From Vacuolonema iberomarrocanum LEGE 07170 (GTDB taxonomy: Bacteria > Cyanobacteriota > Cyanobacteriia > Elainellales > Elainellaceae), in contig JADEXA010000038.1 of NCBI GenBank assembly GCA_015207365.1, forward strand, positions 1-64,000: a DNA stretch of 64,000 bases, in the 5' to 3' direction. The notes under the pieces were generated by a model. The model searched no databases. It saw nothing but the letters and a program-made list of their open reading frames with translations, and was not told the origin of the DNA. Numbering within the stretch: the first letter of the stretch is position 1; each line of letters opens with the position of its first letter. Position numbers and translations under genes: made by a program. Positions 35,111-43,770 of the stretch are shown in pieces.

Positions 35111-36856
35111 GTGAAATCCTTTGACACGCCTCTCTCCGCAGATGCTTTTGCTGCTCCTATTGGGTTCCAGTTTGACTCTGTTGAAGCCGCCCTGGCCGAC
35201 CTGAAAGCTGGCAAAAGTATTGTTGTCGTCGATGATGAAAACCGTGAAAACGAGGGTGACCTGATCGGGGCTGCCCAATTCTGTACCCCCGACATGATCA
35301 ACTTTATGGCGGTAGAAGCGCGGGGGCTGATTTGTCTGGCCATGACGGGAGAGCGCTTGGATGAGCTAGAGCTACCACTGATGGTCAACAGTTCAGCTTT
35401 TGAGGATAGTTATGAGCAAACGGCATTTACGGTCAGCATTGATGGGGCATTGCCCTTGGGCGTAACGACGGGCATTTCGGCAGACGATCGCGCCAAAACG
35501 ATCCAGATCGCCATCCACCCCAACAGTCGACCGACTGATCTCCGGCGACCTGGGCACATTTTTCCACTGCGAGCCCGTGAAGGGGGTGTGCTGAAGCGCG
35601 CGGGGCATACGGAAGCGGGCGTCGATCTGGCACGACTCGCCGGACTCTATCCAGCGTCAGTAATTTGCGAAATTCAGAATCCCGATGGCTCAATGGCACG
35701 ATTGCCAGAGTTAATTGAGTACGCAATCCATCACAAACTAAAAATTATTAGCATTGCCGACCTAATCAGCTACCGCCTGGAGCATGAGCGATTTATTCAG
35801 CGGGAGGCGATCGCCGATCTCCCCACCCAATTTGGGCTGTTCAAGGTCTATGGCTACCGCAACTCCCTCGATAATTCTGAGCATTTGGCGATCGTCAAGG
35901 GTGATCCAGACACCTTCCAAGAGCACACTGTCATGGTGCGAGTGCATTCCGAATGCTTGACAGGCGACTCCCTCGGTTCTCTACGGTGTGATTGTCGTCT
36001 GCAATTGCAGTCTGCCCTGAAGATGATTGAGGAAGCGGGAGAAGGGGTTATTGTCTATCTTCGTCAGGAAGGGCGCGGTATTGGGTTAATCAATAAGCTC
36101 AAAGCCTACTCTTTGCAAGATATGGGCTTAGACACGGTGGAAGCGAATGAACGACTCGGCTTCCCAGCCGATCAGCGCAACTACGGAATGGGTGCACAAA
36201 TTCTGAATGATGTCGGCGTCCGGCAATTCAAGCTGATTACCAATAATCCCCGCAAGATCGCCGGATTGAAAGGCTATGGGCTAGAGATGGTCGATCGCGT
36301 TCCGTTGCTAATCGAGGCTACCTCCTACAACGCGGCCTATCTGGCGACGAAGGCCAAAAAACTGGGACACCTGCTGCTCCAGACCTATCTCGTCACGATC
36401 GCCCTCCAATGGCAGGATGCCTTGCAGTCGGTTACCGAACGCTACGAACGGCTGGAAAAAATTCGCCATTTGGCGCAGGAGCACGACCTCCTGCTCCAAG
36501 AAGAAGCCCGTCCGGTGGCGATCGCCCTGTTCAATCATGCGCCCCTCATCATCCATCTCGGCTTCGACCAGCCGCAAGGGGTTGAAGCGGATTGGTATCA
36601 TCACTCGGATCATCCAGCCCTAGGGGCGATCGCTCATATTCTGGACAAACTTGCCGCCTGGGAAAACCTGGAGAAGATAGAATTTCTGGTTTCACCCGGC
36701 AGTGATCCTATGTCGAACCTGCAGGTGAAGATCAGCCGTCAAATTTTCCGCCTACCACCGACAGCAGAAGCCAATGACATCCGTCCGTCTTCCTTGCGCG
36801 ATACCCTCGAAACCCAACGTATCTACACCTTCTCCCGCCATATCCAGAGCGATTGA
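35111..36856 (+). CDS. ribBA: Bifunctional DHBP synthase / GTP cyclohydrolase II
   Basis: 581 residues; both entry reactions of riboflavin synthesis. The RibB domain (about 18-225) has DDENRENEGDLIGAA, RPGHIFPLRAREGGVLKRAG and HTEAGVDLARLAG. The RibA domain (about 230-420) has the zinc site HSECLTGDSLGSLRCDC and RQEGRGIGLINKLKAYSL. An additional C-terminal part of about 160 residues (ALQWQDALQSVTERYERLEK to the end) has no named domain and is a long form I associate with cyanobacteria. GTG start at 35111. No RFN element upstream, so FMN-riboswitch control is not supported. Confidence 0.95.
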   Translation: MKSFDTPLSADAFAAPIGFQFDSVEAALADLKAGKSIVVVDDENRENEGDLIGAAQFCTPDMINFMAVEARGLICLAMTGERLDELELPLMVNSSAFEDSYEQTAFTVSIDGALPLGVTTGISADDRAKTIQIAIHPNSRPTDLRRPGHIFPLRAREGGVLKRAGHTEAGVDLARLAGLYPASVICEIQNPDGSMARLPELIEYAIHHKLKIISIADLISYRLEHERFIQREAIADLPTQFGLFKVYGYRNSLDNSEHLAIVKGDPDTFQEHTVMVRVHSECLTGDSLGSLRCDCRLQLQSALKMIEEAGEGVIVYLRQEGRGIGLINKLKAYSLQDMGLDTVEANERLGFPADQRNYGMGAQILNDVGVRQFKLITNNPRKIAGLKGYGLEMVDRVPLLIEATSYNAAYLATKAKKLGHLLLQTYLVTIALQWQDALQSVTERYERLEKIRHLAQEHDLLLQEEARPVAIALFNHAPLIIHLGFDQPQGVEADWYHHSDHPALGAIAHILDKLAAWENLEKIEFLVSPGSDPMSNLQVKISRQIFRLPPTAEANDIRPSSLRDTLETQRIYTFSRHIQSD

Positions 36857-36899
36857 GGTGGGCGCTTGGGTTTTGCGGCTGCTTAACCAGATTTGATGT

Positions 36900-36994
36900 T
36901 ATAGCGCTATGCGCGTTAGTTAAGTACGGTTGTGTGGGGCGCGGCGCGCCCCACACAACCGTTGCTGTGCTTAATGCGGTTGCACACCGCTATA
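36900..36994. repeat. Palindromic element, family E copy 1 (95 bp)
   Basis: Ends TATAGCGCTATGCGCGTTA and GGTTGCACACCGCTATA; centre CGGTTGTGTGGGGCGCGG / CGCGCCCCACACAACCG is a perfect palindrome containing an AscI-type GGCGCGCC. The copy at 47241 is the same element inverted. A 37-bp end-to-end remnant lies at 39959. Confidence 0.85.
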
Positions 36995-37079
36995 GTTGGT
37001 CGCACGGTAAGTCAACTTGCAGGGATGAGGATACAAAACCGAGGGTCGACGGCGCGTAACGACCAAACCACTCCGTGCC

Positions 37080-37847
37080 CTACCTAAGCTCTTCGGCTGT
37101 CGGGGTGGCGGCGTGACGATGCGCCCAGGGATAGCGGCGAGCTTTCTTGGGGAAAGGGAGGTTGCGGGATGTGTGAAAGTCTTCTTGCACTTTGCAGGTG
37201 AGTCGTCGAGAGACTTGCCGCACAATTTGATTGAGCAGTCGATCGCCCGTTGATTGGATAAGAGACTGGGGCAAGGCATGGATAAACCTCGGAAAATGAA
37301 TAGCGACGTCGAGATGCAGTTCCCATTCCACTCCGCACATGACGCGGGGTGCATTGGCCGGAAGTTTTGCTGCCGCCACTTCATCAACGGCTTGTTCAAT
37401 CAGGTGCAGCGCGGCCTTGAAGTCTACATCGTAGCCAGGCGGCGTGTAGTCAGGAACGGGGATCGTCTCAATGCGATAGAACCCATCTTTCCCTTGGGGT
37501 AACAGATGGAGGCCAATCTTTGGCTCGACCTCATAGCCCAGCGCGCCAAACTTGCCAATTCTGAGCGCATATCCATTTTCTCCCAGCGGCTCAGCTGTCA
37601 TGGGGCTGGCGCAGCGGCGAAACCACTCGGAATGCACATCAAGATAGTTTTCGACTATGCGGGGGGGTGCCCACATTTCCATGCAGCTCGTGTAGTAGCC
37701 GCGGAAGTGGATAAGTTCCGTTGCATCAAAAGGCATTACATCTGCTACGTCGTCTGGGCAAGGGGTGTGAGTTTCGCTCGCATTGGGAAAGTCAGCAACC
37801 CGAGAAGGTGCGTCAAATGATTGATTGTCTAGGGAGTTTGCTTGCAT
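37080..37847 (-). CDS. DUF1997 family protein
   Basis: 255 residues. After an acidic leader of about 40 residues comes the DUF1997 domain: LIHFRGYYTSCMEMWAPPRI, YLDVHSEWFRRCASPM, YALRIGKFGALGYEVEPKIG and VEWELHLDVAIHFPRFI, ending in a basic DFHTSRNLPFPKKARR. The family is found in cyanobacteria and plastids and resembles START/SRPBCC-type lipid-binding folds; function is unknown. I chose the ATG at 37847; the frame runs open to 38015 but the extra part has no conservation. Divergent from the SDR gene at 38408. Confidence 0.85.
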   Translation of the reverse strand: MQANSLDNQSFDAPSRVADFPNASETHTPCPDDVADVMPFDATELIHFRGYYTSCMEMWAPPRIVENYLDVHSEWFRRCASPMTAEPLGENGYALRIGKFGALGYEVEPKIGLHLLPQGKDGFYRIETIPVPDYTPPGYDVDFKAALHLIEQAVDEVAAAKLPANAPRVMCGVEWELHLDVAIHFPRFIHALPQSLIQSTGDRLLNQIVRQVSRRLTCKVQEDFHTSRNLPFPKKARRYPWAHRHAATPTAEELR

Positions 37848-38116
37848 GGTGCGCGCGCTCTGCAAAGAAGGTAGCCCAGAGTGGGTGGAACAAATCTCAA
37901 GCTCCTGCTGGCATTTTTTGCACGACTCGAGGAGTGAGAGAGGAAAGATCCAGGAGGATCCAAAGACTGGAAAGGTCTTGCAGGATTGCAGGGAAGCAGG
38001 GAAACAGCAAGCCACGGGGCAGCTAAGTGTCCATTGAAACTAGCATATCCTGGTACAAAACCATGTAACCACCCCTCGCCGTGAGAAGCCCCAGAAAAAA
38101 CCTCAGAAGTTCTTTT

Positions 38117-38191
38117 CTGGATTCGACAAAGAAACACGAGATTTCGGAAAATTTACCGAGCGATCGCCAGTAAATTTCCTATTTTGTCGAA
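38117..38191. promoter_or_regulatory. Nested inverted repeat between divergent genes
   Basis: Outer arms GATTCGACAAA and TTTGTCGAATC enclose a second pair GAAAATTTAC / GTAAATTTCC around a HIP1 site. It sits between the DUF1997 gene (minus) and the SDR gene (plus), where it could be an operator for both or another small palindromic element. Confidence 0.45.
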
Positions 38192-38245
38192 TCGGCTGAG
38201 ATTTGCGTGAGTTTTAGCATAATCGCCGGACAAATGGCAGACATA

Positions 38246-38284
38246 ACTCCAACATTCATTACTCCAACATTCATTACTCCAACT
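38246..38284. repeat. 15-bp tandem repeat, 2.6 copies
   Basis: ACTCCAACATTCATT occurs twice in tandem at 38246-38275, followed by a partial third copy ACTCCAACT. It is in the SDR leader, about 125 bp before the start codon. Confidence 0.85.
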
Positions 38285-38407
38285 CTATTGATATCGGCTG
38301 CAATTCGTAATGGTCCATCCGGCTAGAAATGGGTCGAAACGGTGAGGCTTGACTATCTGCATCCGTCCCATAGTGTAAGTTGTTCATTAGTTGTTTAACC
38401 GAAACCG

Positions 38408-39100
38408 ATGAAAGCATTTGTAGCAGGAGCAACGGGACGAACCGGACGGCGCATTGTCGAGCAGTTGGTGCAGCGAGAAATTCCGGTGCGGGCACTGGTA
38501 CGCGATCGCGAGAAAGCCACCGAGATGTTGCCCCCCGAGGCAGAACTTGTGGTTGGCGATGTGTCGAAGCCTGAACAACTAGCAGATGCGATCGCCGATG
38601 CGACCGTTCTACTCTGTGCAACAGGCGCCAAGCCCAGCGTTGATCCCTTTGGCCCCTATCAGGTTGATTACGCAGGTACTCGCCACTTAATTGATGCCGC
38701 AAAGGCTAAAAATATTCAGCAGTTTGTCTTTGTATCTTCTCTCTGCGTCTCCCAGTTTTTCCATCCGCTCAACCTGTTTTGGTTGGTGCTGTACTGGAAG
38801 AAGCAAGCCGAAAAAGATCTGATCCAGAGCGGCTTGACCTATACGATTGTGCGCCCTGGAGGGTTGCTCGATGCCGACAATGAGGATGTCATTGTCATGC
38901 AGGGAGCCGATACCTTATCCGAAGGACGCATTCCCCGCAGCAAGGTGGCACAAGTCTGTATCGAGGCATTGTTCGACATGGCAACCCACAACAAGATTCT
39001 AGAAATTGTGGCGCGCCCCGATGCCTCTGAGAAACCGTTTTCCGAACTTTTTGCTAGTGTGGGTACGATGTCTGACCCGGTCGTTGATTCCCGGGTTTGA
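38408..39100 (+). CDS. Atypical short-chain dehydrogenase (NAD(P)H-binding, Tic62/Ycf39-like)
   Basis: 230 residues of an atypical SDR. The nucleotide loop GATGRTGRRIVEQL is at residues 7-20, the second strand gives RALVRDREKA, and VVGDV follows. The usual YxxxK is replaced by LVLYWKKQAEKDL, seen in the Tic62/HCF173-like subgroup that binds NADPH and supports photosystem or chlorophyll protein assembly. The C-terminal DVIVMQGADTLSEGRIPRSK is typical of the subgroup. Substrate unknown. It starts a two-gene unit; a muramidase gene follows after 12 bp, an unexpected pairing. Confidence 0.85.
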   Translation: MKAFVAGATGRTGRRIVEQLVQREIPVRALVRDREKATEMLPPEAELVVGDVSKPEQLADAIADATVLLCATGAKPSVDPFGPYQVDYAGTRHLIDAAKAKNIQQFVFVSSLCVSQFFHPLNLFWLVLYWKKQAEKDLIQSGLTYTIVRPGGLLDADNEDVIVMQGADTLSEGRIPRSKVAQVCIEALFDMATHNKILEIVARPDASEKPFSELFASVGTMSDPVVDSRV

Positions 39101-39112
39101 GGAAAATCGCCC

Positions 39113-39826
39113 GTGAGTGCAACGAATAAGCACGACCTATCTCCCCCTCCCCCTTCATCTGCGCGATCGCCCTCTTCGATGGGACGTCTCGTGCGCATTG
39201 GGCTCCTGGCAGGAATGGCACTCGCTGTGCTGCAGTATATCCGCAACCCTGACGCGCGATCGCCCTTTGATCCCCGCTGGGAGTCCTTTGACCCAGCACC
39301 TCTGGTCATGGAAGGGGGCGATCCCTATATTCGAGCACTCATGCGAACGATTTCCTACAGCGAAGCGAATGATCCGCAGCCTTACTCTTTAATTTACGGC
39401 GGCGATCGCATTACAGATTTGAGTCGCCATCCTGACCGTTGCGTGCCTATCGTGGCAGGGCCCAACGTGGGTGACTGCACCACTGCTGCCGGACGCTATC
39501 AATTCATCACAACAACCTGGGAAGAACAAGCCCATTTCTACCACCCTGATCCTGATGGATGGTGGTTGTGGCGAGCCTACAGTTTTGCCCCAGAGCATCA
39601 GGATCAGGTGGTTCATGACTGGTTGAACGATCCATATGCCTGGGGAGTAGACTTAGGCACCTTGTTGCGAGACGGCCAGTTGGCCGATGTCCTCTATATT
39701 CTGTCGCCAACCTGGACAAGCTTGGGCTACGGCATTGAGACGAATGACCTAAGCAGCTCCCTTCCCTATATTTATGAGCAAGTCTTGCAAGAAGAACTCA
39801 CTCAAGTTGAAGAACTCTCCTTCTAA
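39113..39826 (+). CDS. Membrane-anchored muramidase-like glycoside hydrolase
   Basis: 237 residues. One N-terminal membrane helix or uncleaved signal (IGLLAGMALAVLQYI, residues 28-42) precedes a lysozyme-type domain. The block MRTISYSEANDPQPYSLIYG contains the likely catalytic Glu (SEAND), and CTTAAGRYQFITTTWEEQAH is the family's typical AxGRYQ segment, with GWWLWRAYSFAPEHQDQ after it. This resembles GH24/GH104 phage-type muramidases that occur as cellular genes in many cyanobacteria. GTG start at 39113. Probably acts on periplasmic peptidoglycan. Confidence 0.82.
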   Translation: MSATNKHDLSPPPPSSARSPSSMGRLVRIGLLAGMALAVLQYIRNPDARSPFDPRWESFDPAPLVMEGGDPYIRALMRTISYSEANDPQPYSLIYGGDRITDLSRHPDRCVPIVAGPNVGDCTTAAGRYQFITTTWEEQAHFYHPDPDGWWLWRAYSFAPEHQDQVVHDWLNDPYAWGVDLGTLLRDGQLADVLYILSPTWTSLGYGIETNDLSSSLPYIYEQVLQEELTQVEELSF

Positions 39827-39853
39827 TCCGGGTTCTCCCTTACGAATCAGGCA

Positions 39854-39942
39854 GGACTTACGCAAAACTTGCGTCATCCTGAATAAATTCGTTGATTTTG
39901 TGGCCGCGTCGCGGCCACAAAATCAACAAAACGCGTAAGTCC
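39854..39942. repeat. Palindromic element, family C copy 2 (89 bp)
   Basis: Same 89-bp length as 9789-9877 but inverted: GGACTTACGCAAAACTTGCG starts it and CGCGTAAGTCC closes it, with stem CGTTGATTTTGTGGCCGCG / CGCGGCCACAAAATCAAC. AGGCAGG directly flanks both sides (overlapping the GG end), consistent with a target-site duplication of about 5 bp. Confidence 0.88.
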
Positions 39943-39958
39943 AGGCAGGTTGAAGAAC

Positions 39959-39995
39959 TATAGCGCTGTGCGCGTTCATTAAGCACAGCGCTATA
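39959..39995. repeat. Family E remnant (37 bp, ends only)
   Basis: TATAGCGCTGTGCGCGTTCA then TTAAGCACAGCGCTATA. It carries both ends of family E without the GC-rich centre, as an internal deletion would leave. Confidence 0.7.
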
Positions 39996-40048
39996 TCTTT
40001 TTATTGATGGCTCTCGGATTGATCCGAGTTCTCTTTAATAGTTCCAGG

Positions 40049-40161
40049 CTAAGTACAGGACAAAAAATCGAACCCCGACTAAAACCCTTGATTTTGTGTA
40101 GTGTGAGCACCGCCCACACTACACAAAATCAAGGGTTTTCTGGGTTTTGTCCTGTACTCAG
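40049..40161. mobile_element. MITE family B copy 2 (113 bp) with 9-bp target duplication
   Basis: Ends CTAAGTACAGGACAAAA and TTTTGTCCTGTACTCAG are imperfect inverted repeats. The inner stem is CCCTTGATTTTGTGTAGTGT / ACACTACACAAAATCAAGGG. The 9-bp sequence AGTTCCAGG stands immediately before (40040-40048) and after (40162-40170) the element, the mark of transposition. Too short to encode anything, so it must have been moved by a transposase supplied in trans. Confidence 0.88.
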
Positions 40162-40265
40162 AGTTCCAGGTCAACGATTGCTCCAGATTAATGCTTGAGA
40201 ACGTCTCAACCTAGATGGGCAAAGCTGGTGGGAGAAAATAAGAGAAATTTGGAGCGATTGTGAGA

Positions 40266-40404
40266 TTGTTCAGAAGATATCTAAGTTGGCAGGTGCAATT
40301 AAACCTAAAACCCTAAAAACCTGTGCCGCCCGCGCTGCGGGCGGCACAGGTTTTTAGAGTCTGGTTTTTCATCGTGCCGAGCTACTTACCTCTTGTTCAG
40401 AAGA
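40266..40404. mobile_element. Palindromic element, family D copy 2, flanked by 12-bp direct repeat
   Basis: The element (40282-40389) matches 11402-11510 at nearly every base. The 12-mer TTGTTCAGAAGA lies on both sides (40266-40277 and 40393-40404), with 3-4 bp between repeat and the recognised ends. If those bases belong to the element this is a target duplication; otherwise it is a flanking repeat of other origin. Confidence 0.75.
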
Positions 40405-40907
40405 CTGCTCTCTCTTTTGACTTGTTCACTAGAGCACAAAACGTTGCGCTACTCCTAAGCAACAGGCGCTGTAAGCCTGCTATAGAACAGCAATAAGCCC
40501 CAAAATCTCGAAAAATTAGGGATTCTAATCAATTCAATTTAAAGAATGGAAAATCTCGCAGAAACGAAAATACAAGACTTTTTTTGCGTAATTCGCAGCT
40601 TTCATAGATTAAATAACCAAAAATCACTGATTTTACAGCTTTTATCAGCTTTATCAGCCGAAAATCGAGTTAATTTTTTCGAGAATCGCCCTCAACTCCT
40701 CAAAATGAGCGGGAAAGCTACATAAATTAAAGGTTTTAGCGATCCACATTTTGGAAGTAGCAACTAGAATTAGGCATTGAAAATCTTGGCTCATAAGGGT
40801 TTCAGCCATTCTGGTGAAAAACCTGAATCAAGAGGTCAATTTGTCGGTCTGAGGATCGATATTTCAAATCACCTAACACATCAGAAACAAAAGGAAAGGA
40901 GAGTCTT
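40405..40907. other. AT-rich leader of the HU gene
   Basis: About 500 bp without a gene. It is strongly AT-rich, with CAGCTTTTATCAGCTTTATC and other short direct repeats at 40636-40660, as expected of a promoter zone for a highly expressed nucleoid protein. An AAAGGAGAG ribosome-binding site lies 6 nt before the HU start. Confidence 0.5.
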
Positions 40908-41189
40908 ATGAACAAGGGTGAATTGGTTGACATGGTTGCAGAACGCGCTAGCGTAACCAAAAAAGTCGCGGATGCCGTTCTGACAGCAACGATCGAGTCC
41001 ATCATGGAAGTCGTGGCGAAGGGTGATAAAGTGACGCTGGTTGGGTTTGGGTCGTTTGATCGGCGCGATCGCAAAGCTCGCGAAGGTCGCAACCCCAAAA
41101 CCGGCGAAGCAATGGAAATCCCTGCAACCATGGTTCCTGGGTTTTCTGCTGGAAAGCAGTTCAAGGAAATGGTGGCTCCTGAGAAGTAG
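40908..41189 (+). CDS. hup: HU-family DNA-binding protein
   Basis: 93-residue nucleoid protein: MNKGELVDMVAERASVTKKV with the helical dimer half, the GFGSFDRRDRKAREGRNPKT signature with the start of the beta arm, and the MVPGFSAGKQFKEMV close. It bends and compacts DNA as a dimer. Good AAAGGAGAG ribosome site. A GTG-started cobD-like gene begins 11 bp downstream, so HU expression may drive that pair by read-through. Confidence 0.96.
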   Translation: MNKGELVDMVAERASVTKKVADAVLTATIESIMEVVAKGDKVTLVGFGSFDRRDRKAREGRNPKTGEAMEIPATMVPGFSAGKQFKEMVAPEK

Positions 41190-41200
41190 TTGTCGAATCT

Positions 41201-42325
41201 GTGCAAAGTTACCTAAATTCAGCGCAACCTGCGCATGGGGGGAATTTGACTTGGGCGGCCTCGCTCGCTGGCTGTTCCCCCTTTTCGCTAGTCGATTTTT
41301 CGGCCAGCATTAATCCTCTGGGGCCACCGACAGGAGCAATCGCCGCTATCCAATCCAATTGGGAACAATTGCGGCATTATCCGGACCCAGAGTATCGCGC
41401 CCTACGTCAGGCATTAGCAAATGCCCATTGCCTTCACCCTGACTGGATTTTGCCGGGGAATGGGGCAGCGGAACTGCTGACCTGGGCAGGGCGCGACCTT
41501 TCAGGATTGGAACAGACCACAATCCTAACGCCCGGATTTGGAGACTACTTCCGGGCACTCCGCACCTTCGGCGGCCACTGGCTAGGCGTGCCGCTGGAGG
41601 TCGCACATCCTCCCTCCAGCCTTCCGATATCGCTGCCCGTACTGCCTCTCCCTTCAGAGTTGCACCCTCACGGGCTGCTCCTCAATAATCCCCATAACCC
41701 AACGGGTTGGCTATTCATGCGGGAATCTCTGCGTCCCTATCTTGAAACCCATGAGCGGGTGGTTGTGGATGAGGCCTTTATGGATTTCTTGGGAAACGAT
41801 CCGGCGGAAAGTGTGGTGGATTGGGTGCAAGATTTTCCAAATTTAGTGGTGGTGCGATCGCTCACCAAGTTCTACAGTTTGCCCGGGCTACGCCTCGGTT
41901 ATGCGATCGCCCATCCCGATACCCTGCGGCGCTGGCAACGGTGGCGCGATCCCTGGAGTGTGAATAGTATGGCCGAAGTTGCAGCGATCGCCGCTCTAGC
42001 TGATCCTGCCTTTCAGCAGCGCACCTGGGATTGGCTCCCGGACGCACGATCGCGACTCTGGGCAGGACTTACCGCCATTCCTGGCCTGCAGCCATTGGTC
42101 AGTGCCGCGAATTTTCTACTCGTGCGGGCAGAGGCATCTGTTCCGCTCCTGCAACAGCGTTTATTGCAAGAGCACCAGATTTTGATTCGCGATTGCATGA
42201 GTTTTGCGGAGTTGGGCGATCGCTATTTCCGCGTCGCTGTCCGCACGTTAGAGGAAAATCAGCGATTGCTGACGGCCCTTCACGCTGTCCTGTCGTCTCT
42301 CCACCCTGGCGCACATGGCTGTTGA
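41201..42325 (+). CDS. cobD: Threonine-phosphate decarboxylase-like PLP aminotransferase
   Basis: 374-residue fold-type I PLP enzyme. The N-terminal HGGNLTWAASLAGCSPFSLV and FSASINPLGPP is the CobD hallmark, and the family makes (R)-1-amino-2-propanol phosphate for the cobalamin nucleotide loop. Also visible are LLNNPHNPTGWL, VVDEAFMDFLG with the cofactor Asp, and the Schiff-base lysine in VVRSLTKFYSLPGLRLGYA. HisC-like histidinol-phosphate aminotransferases are the alternative. Cyanobacteria make pseudocobalamin, whose linker may differ, so the substrate is uncertain. GTG start 11 bp after HU; overlaps the next gene by 11 bp. Confidence 0.85.
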   Translation: MQSYLNSAQPAHGGNLTWAASLAGCSPFSLVDFSASINPLGPPTGAIAAIQSNWEQLRHYPDPEYRALRQALANAHCLHPDWILPGNGAAELLTWAGRDLSGLEQTTILTPGFGDYFRALRTFGGHWLGVPLEVAHPPSSLPISLPVLPLPSELHPHGLLLNNPHNPTGWLFMRESLRPYLETHERVVVDEAFMDFLGNDPAESVVDWVQDFPNLVVVRSLTKFYSLPGLRLGYAIAHPDTLRRWQRWRDPWSVNSMAEVAAIAALADPAFQQRTWDWLPDARSRLWAGLTAIPGLQPLVSAANFLLVRAEASVPLLQQRLLQEHQILIRDCMSFAELGDRYFRVAVRTLEENQRLLTALHAVLSSLHPGAHGC

Positions 42326-43718
42326 TTATGACCTGGTGATTTTAGGCGGCACGGCTGTCGGGCGTGAAATTGCCCAACATGCGGCCAAGCTCCAGGCACG
42401 GGTCGCGCTAGTCGAGCCCCGTGAGAAGATGACGCCAGTTGTTAATTTGTTACCCCACGCCCTCAGGGTAGGTGGCTATCCCAACCCACTCAGCCAGACC
42501 GTACCCACCAGAGGGCAACTGGGAACAAGTGTTCACAAATGGGCCCGCCAAGTTGCCCAGGTTTTGGATGAGGAAAATGGCATTACCCCGCTGCTCTCGC
42601 TGGGAGTGGACTGGCTGACAGGAACAGCGGAGTTCTGCAACCGCCCAACCCTGGGCGTACGCGTAGGGGAGCGAATTTTGCGATCGCGCACTTTTCTCCT
42701 GCTCCTCCCCCAACATACTCGCCTACCCAACATTCCTGGCCTGGATAATACCCAACCTTTGACGCCAGAAGCTTTGGCGGATACTGCATTTTGGCAACAT
42801 CCTCCCAAAACTCTGGCGATTTTGGGAAATGATGGACAGGCCTGCGAACTGGCACAGGGACTCACTCGCTGTGGCATTGCTGTAACGCTGATTTCAGACA
42901 CACCCCTGTTACCGGATCGGGATGCGGCGATCGCCACTCCCATCCAAGCATTGCTGGAAGCAGAAGGCGTGCGAGTTCTAGCTCCCACACCGATCGAACG
43001 CTGTCGGATGGCAGCAAATCAACGTATTGTGCAGACGGAATTTGGAGCGATCGCCGCTGAGCAGATTCTGGTCACTGGCGATCGCAGTCCCGACACCGCC
43101 CACCTCAACCTCGCTGCCGCTGGCATCACCCTGCAGAACGGCGTCATTCCAACCAGTCGTCGTCTGCAAACGGCCAATCATCGAATTTATAGCTGTCCTA
43201 GCGAATCTCTCACGCTGGCACGGCAAACCGCCGATATTGCGCTCAAAAACGCTCTGTTTTTCCCGGTTTTTCGTGCCCCAGCCCCGACCAACATTCCGCA
43301 ACTCATGGCAACAGAACCACCCCTAATCTGTTTTGGATTGACGGAGACGCAGGCACAGCAGCAATTGGGCGATCGCTTCCATATCCTCCAGCCTTCTCTC
43401 AAATCCCTTCCCAAAGCCCAACTCCGCGCCCAAACGAGCGGTCTATGTCGGCTCATCGTGCAGCACAACGGACGCATTCGCGGTGGGCAAATTCTAGGAG
43501 CGGAGGCGGAGGAGTGGGGTAGTTTGTTTCTGCTCATGTTCCACCAAAAGATTCGCCTTTCTGCCCTGGAGCATCTGCCCTTCCCATCCCCCTCAATGGC
43601 AGAGCAGGGGCGGGCGATCGCCCAAGATTGGCGCGAACGAGAGCGCGATCGTCTTCCCTGGATTAAAAACCGACTCGATCTCTGGTTCGACGCCCGTCGC
43701 TCCTACTTCCGCGCCTAG
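42315..43718 (+). CDS. FAD/NAD-linked oxidoreductase lacking the redox cysteine pair
   Basis: 467 residues with the fold of pyridine-nucleotide-disulfide oxidoreductases (mercuric reductase/lipoamide dehydrogenase type). FAD loop YDLVILGGTAVGREIAQHA is at residues 5-23; NAD loop LAILGNDGQACELAQGL near residue 155; ATGER-like ILVTGDRSPDT near 250; and a dimerisation domain from about 335 (ICFGLTETQAQQQLGDRFHI, RIRGGQILGAEAEEWG). The Cys-x4-Cys that normally follows the FAD loop is absent; REKMTPVVNLLPHAL stands there. So it cannot do disulfide exchange in the usual way. Starts inside the cobD-like gene (11-bp overlap). Confidence 0.85.
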   Translation: MAVDYDLVILGGTAVGREIAQHAAKLQARVALVEPREKMTPVVNLLPHALRVGGYPNPLSQTVPTRGQLGTSVHKWARQVAQVLDEENGITPLLSLGVDWLTGTAEFCNRPTLGVRVGERILRSRTFLLLLPQHTRLPNIPGLDNTQPLTPEALADTAFWQHPPKTLAILGNDGQACELAQGLTRCGIAVTLISDTPLLPDRDAAIATPIQALLEAEGVRVLAPTPIERCRMAANQRIVQTEFGAIAAEQILVTGDRSPDTAHLNLAAAGITLQNGVIPTSRRLQTANHRIYSCPSESLTLARQTADIALKNALFFPVFRAPAPTNIPQLMATEPPLICFGLTETQAQQQLGDRFHILQPSLKSLPKAQLRAQTSGLCRLIVQHNGRIRGGQILGAEAEEWGSLFLLMFHQKIRLSALEHLPFPSPSMAEQGRAIAQDWRERERDRLPWIKNRLDLWFDARRSYFRA

Positions 43719-43770
43719 CAAAAGTCCTTATGGCAACCGATCGGCAACGCCTGCAACCAACATCTCAGGT

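Noticed and set aside
40405..41200. Cobalamin riboswitch upstream of the cobD-like gene
   Set aside because: The gene follows HU by 11 bp and the HU leader shows no B12-box-like sequence.
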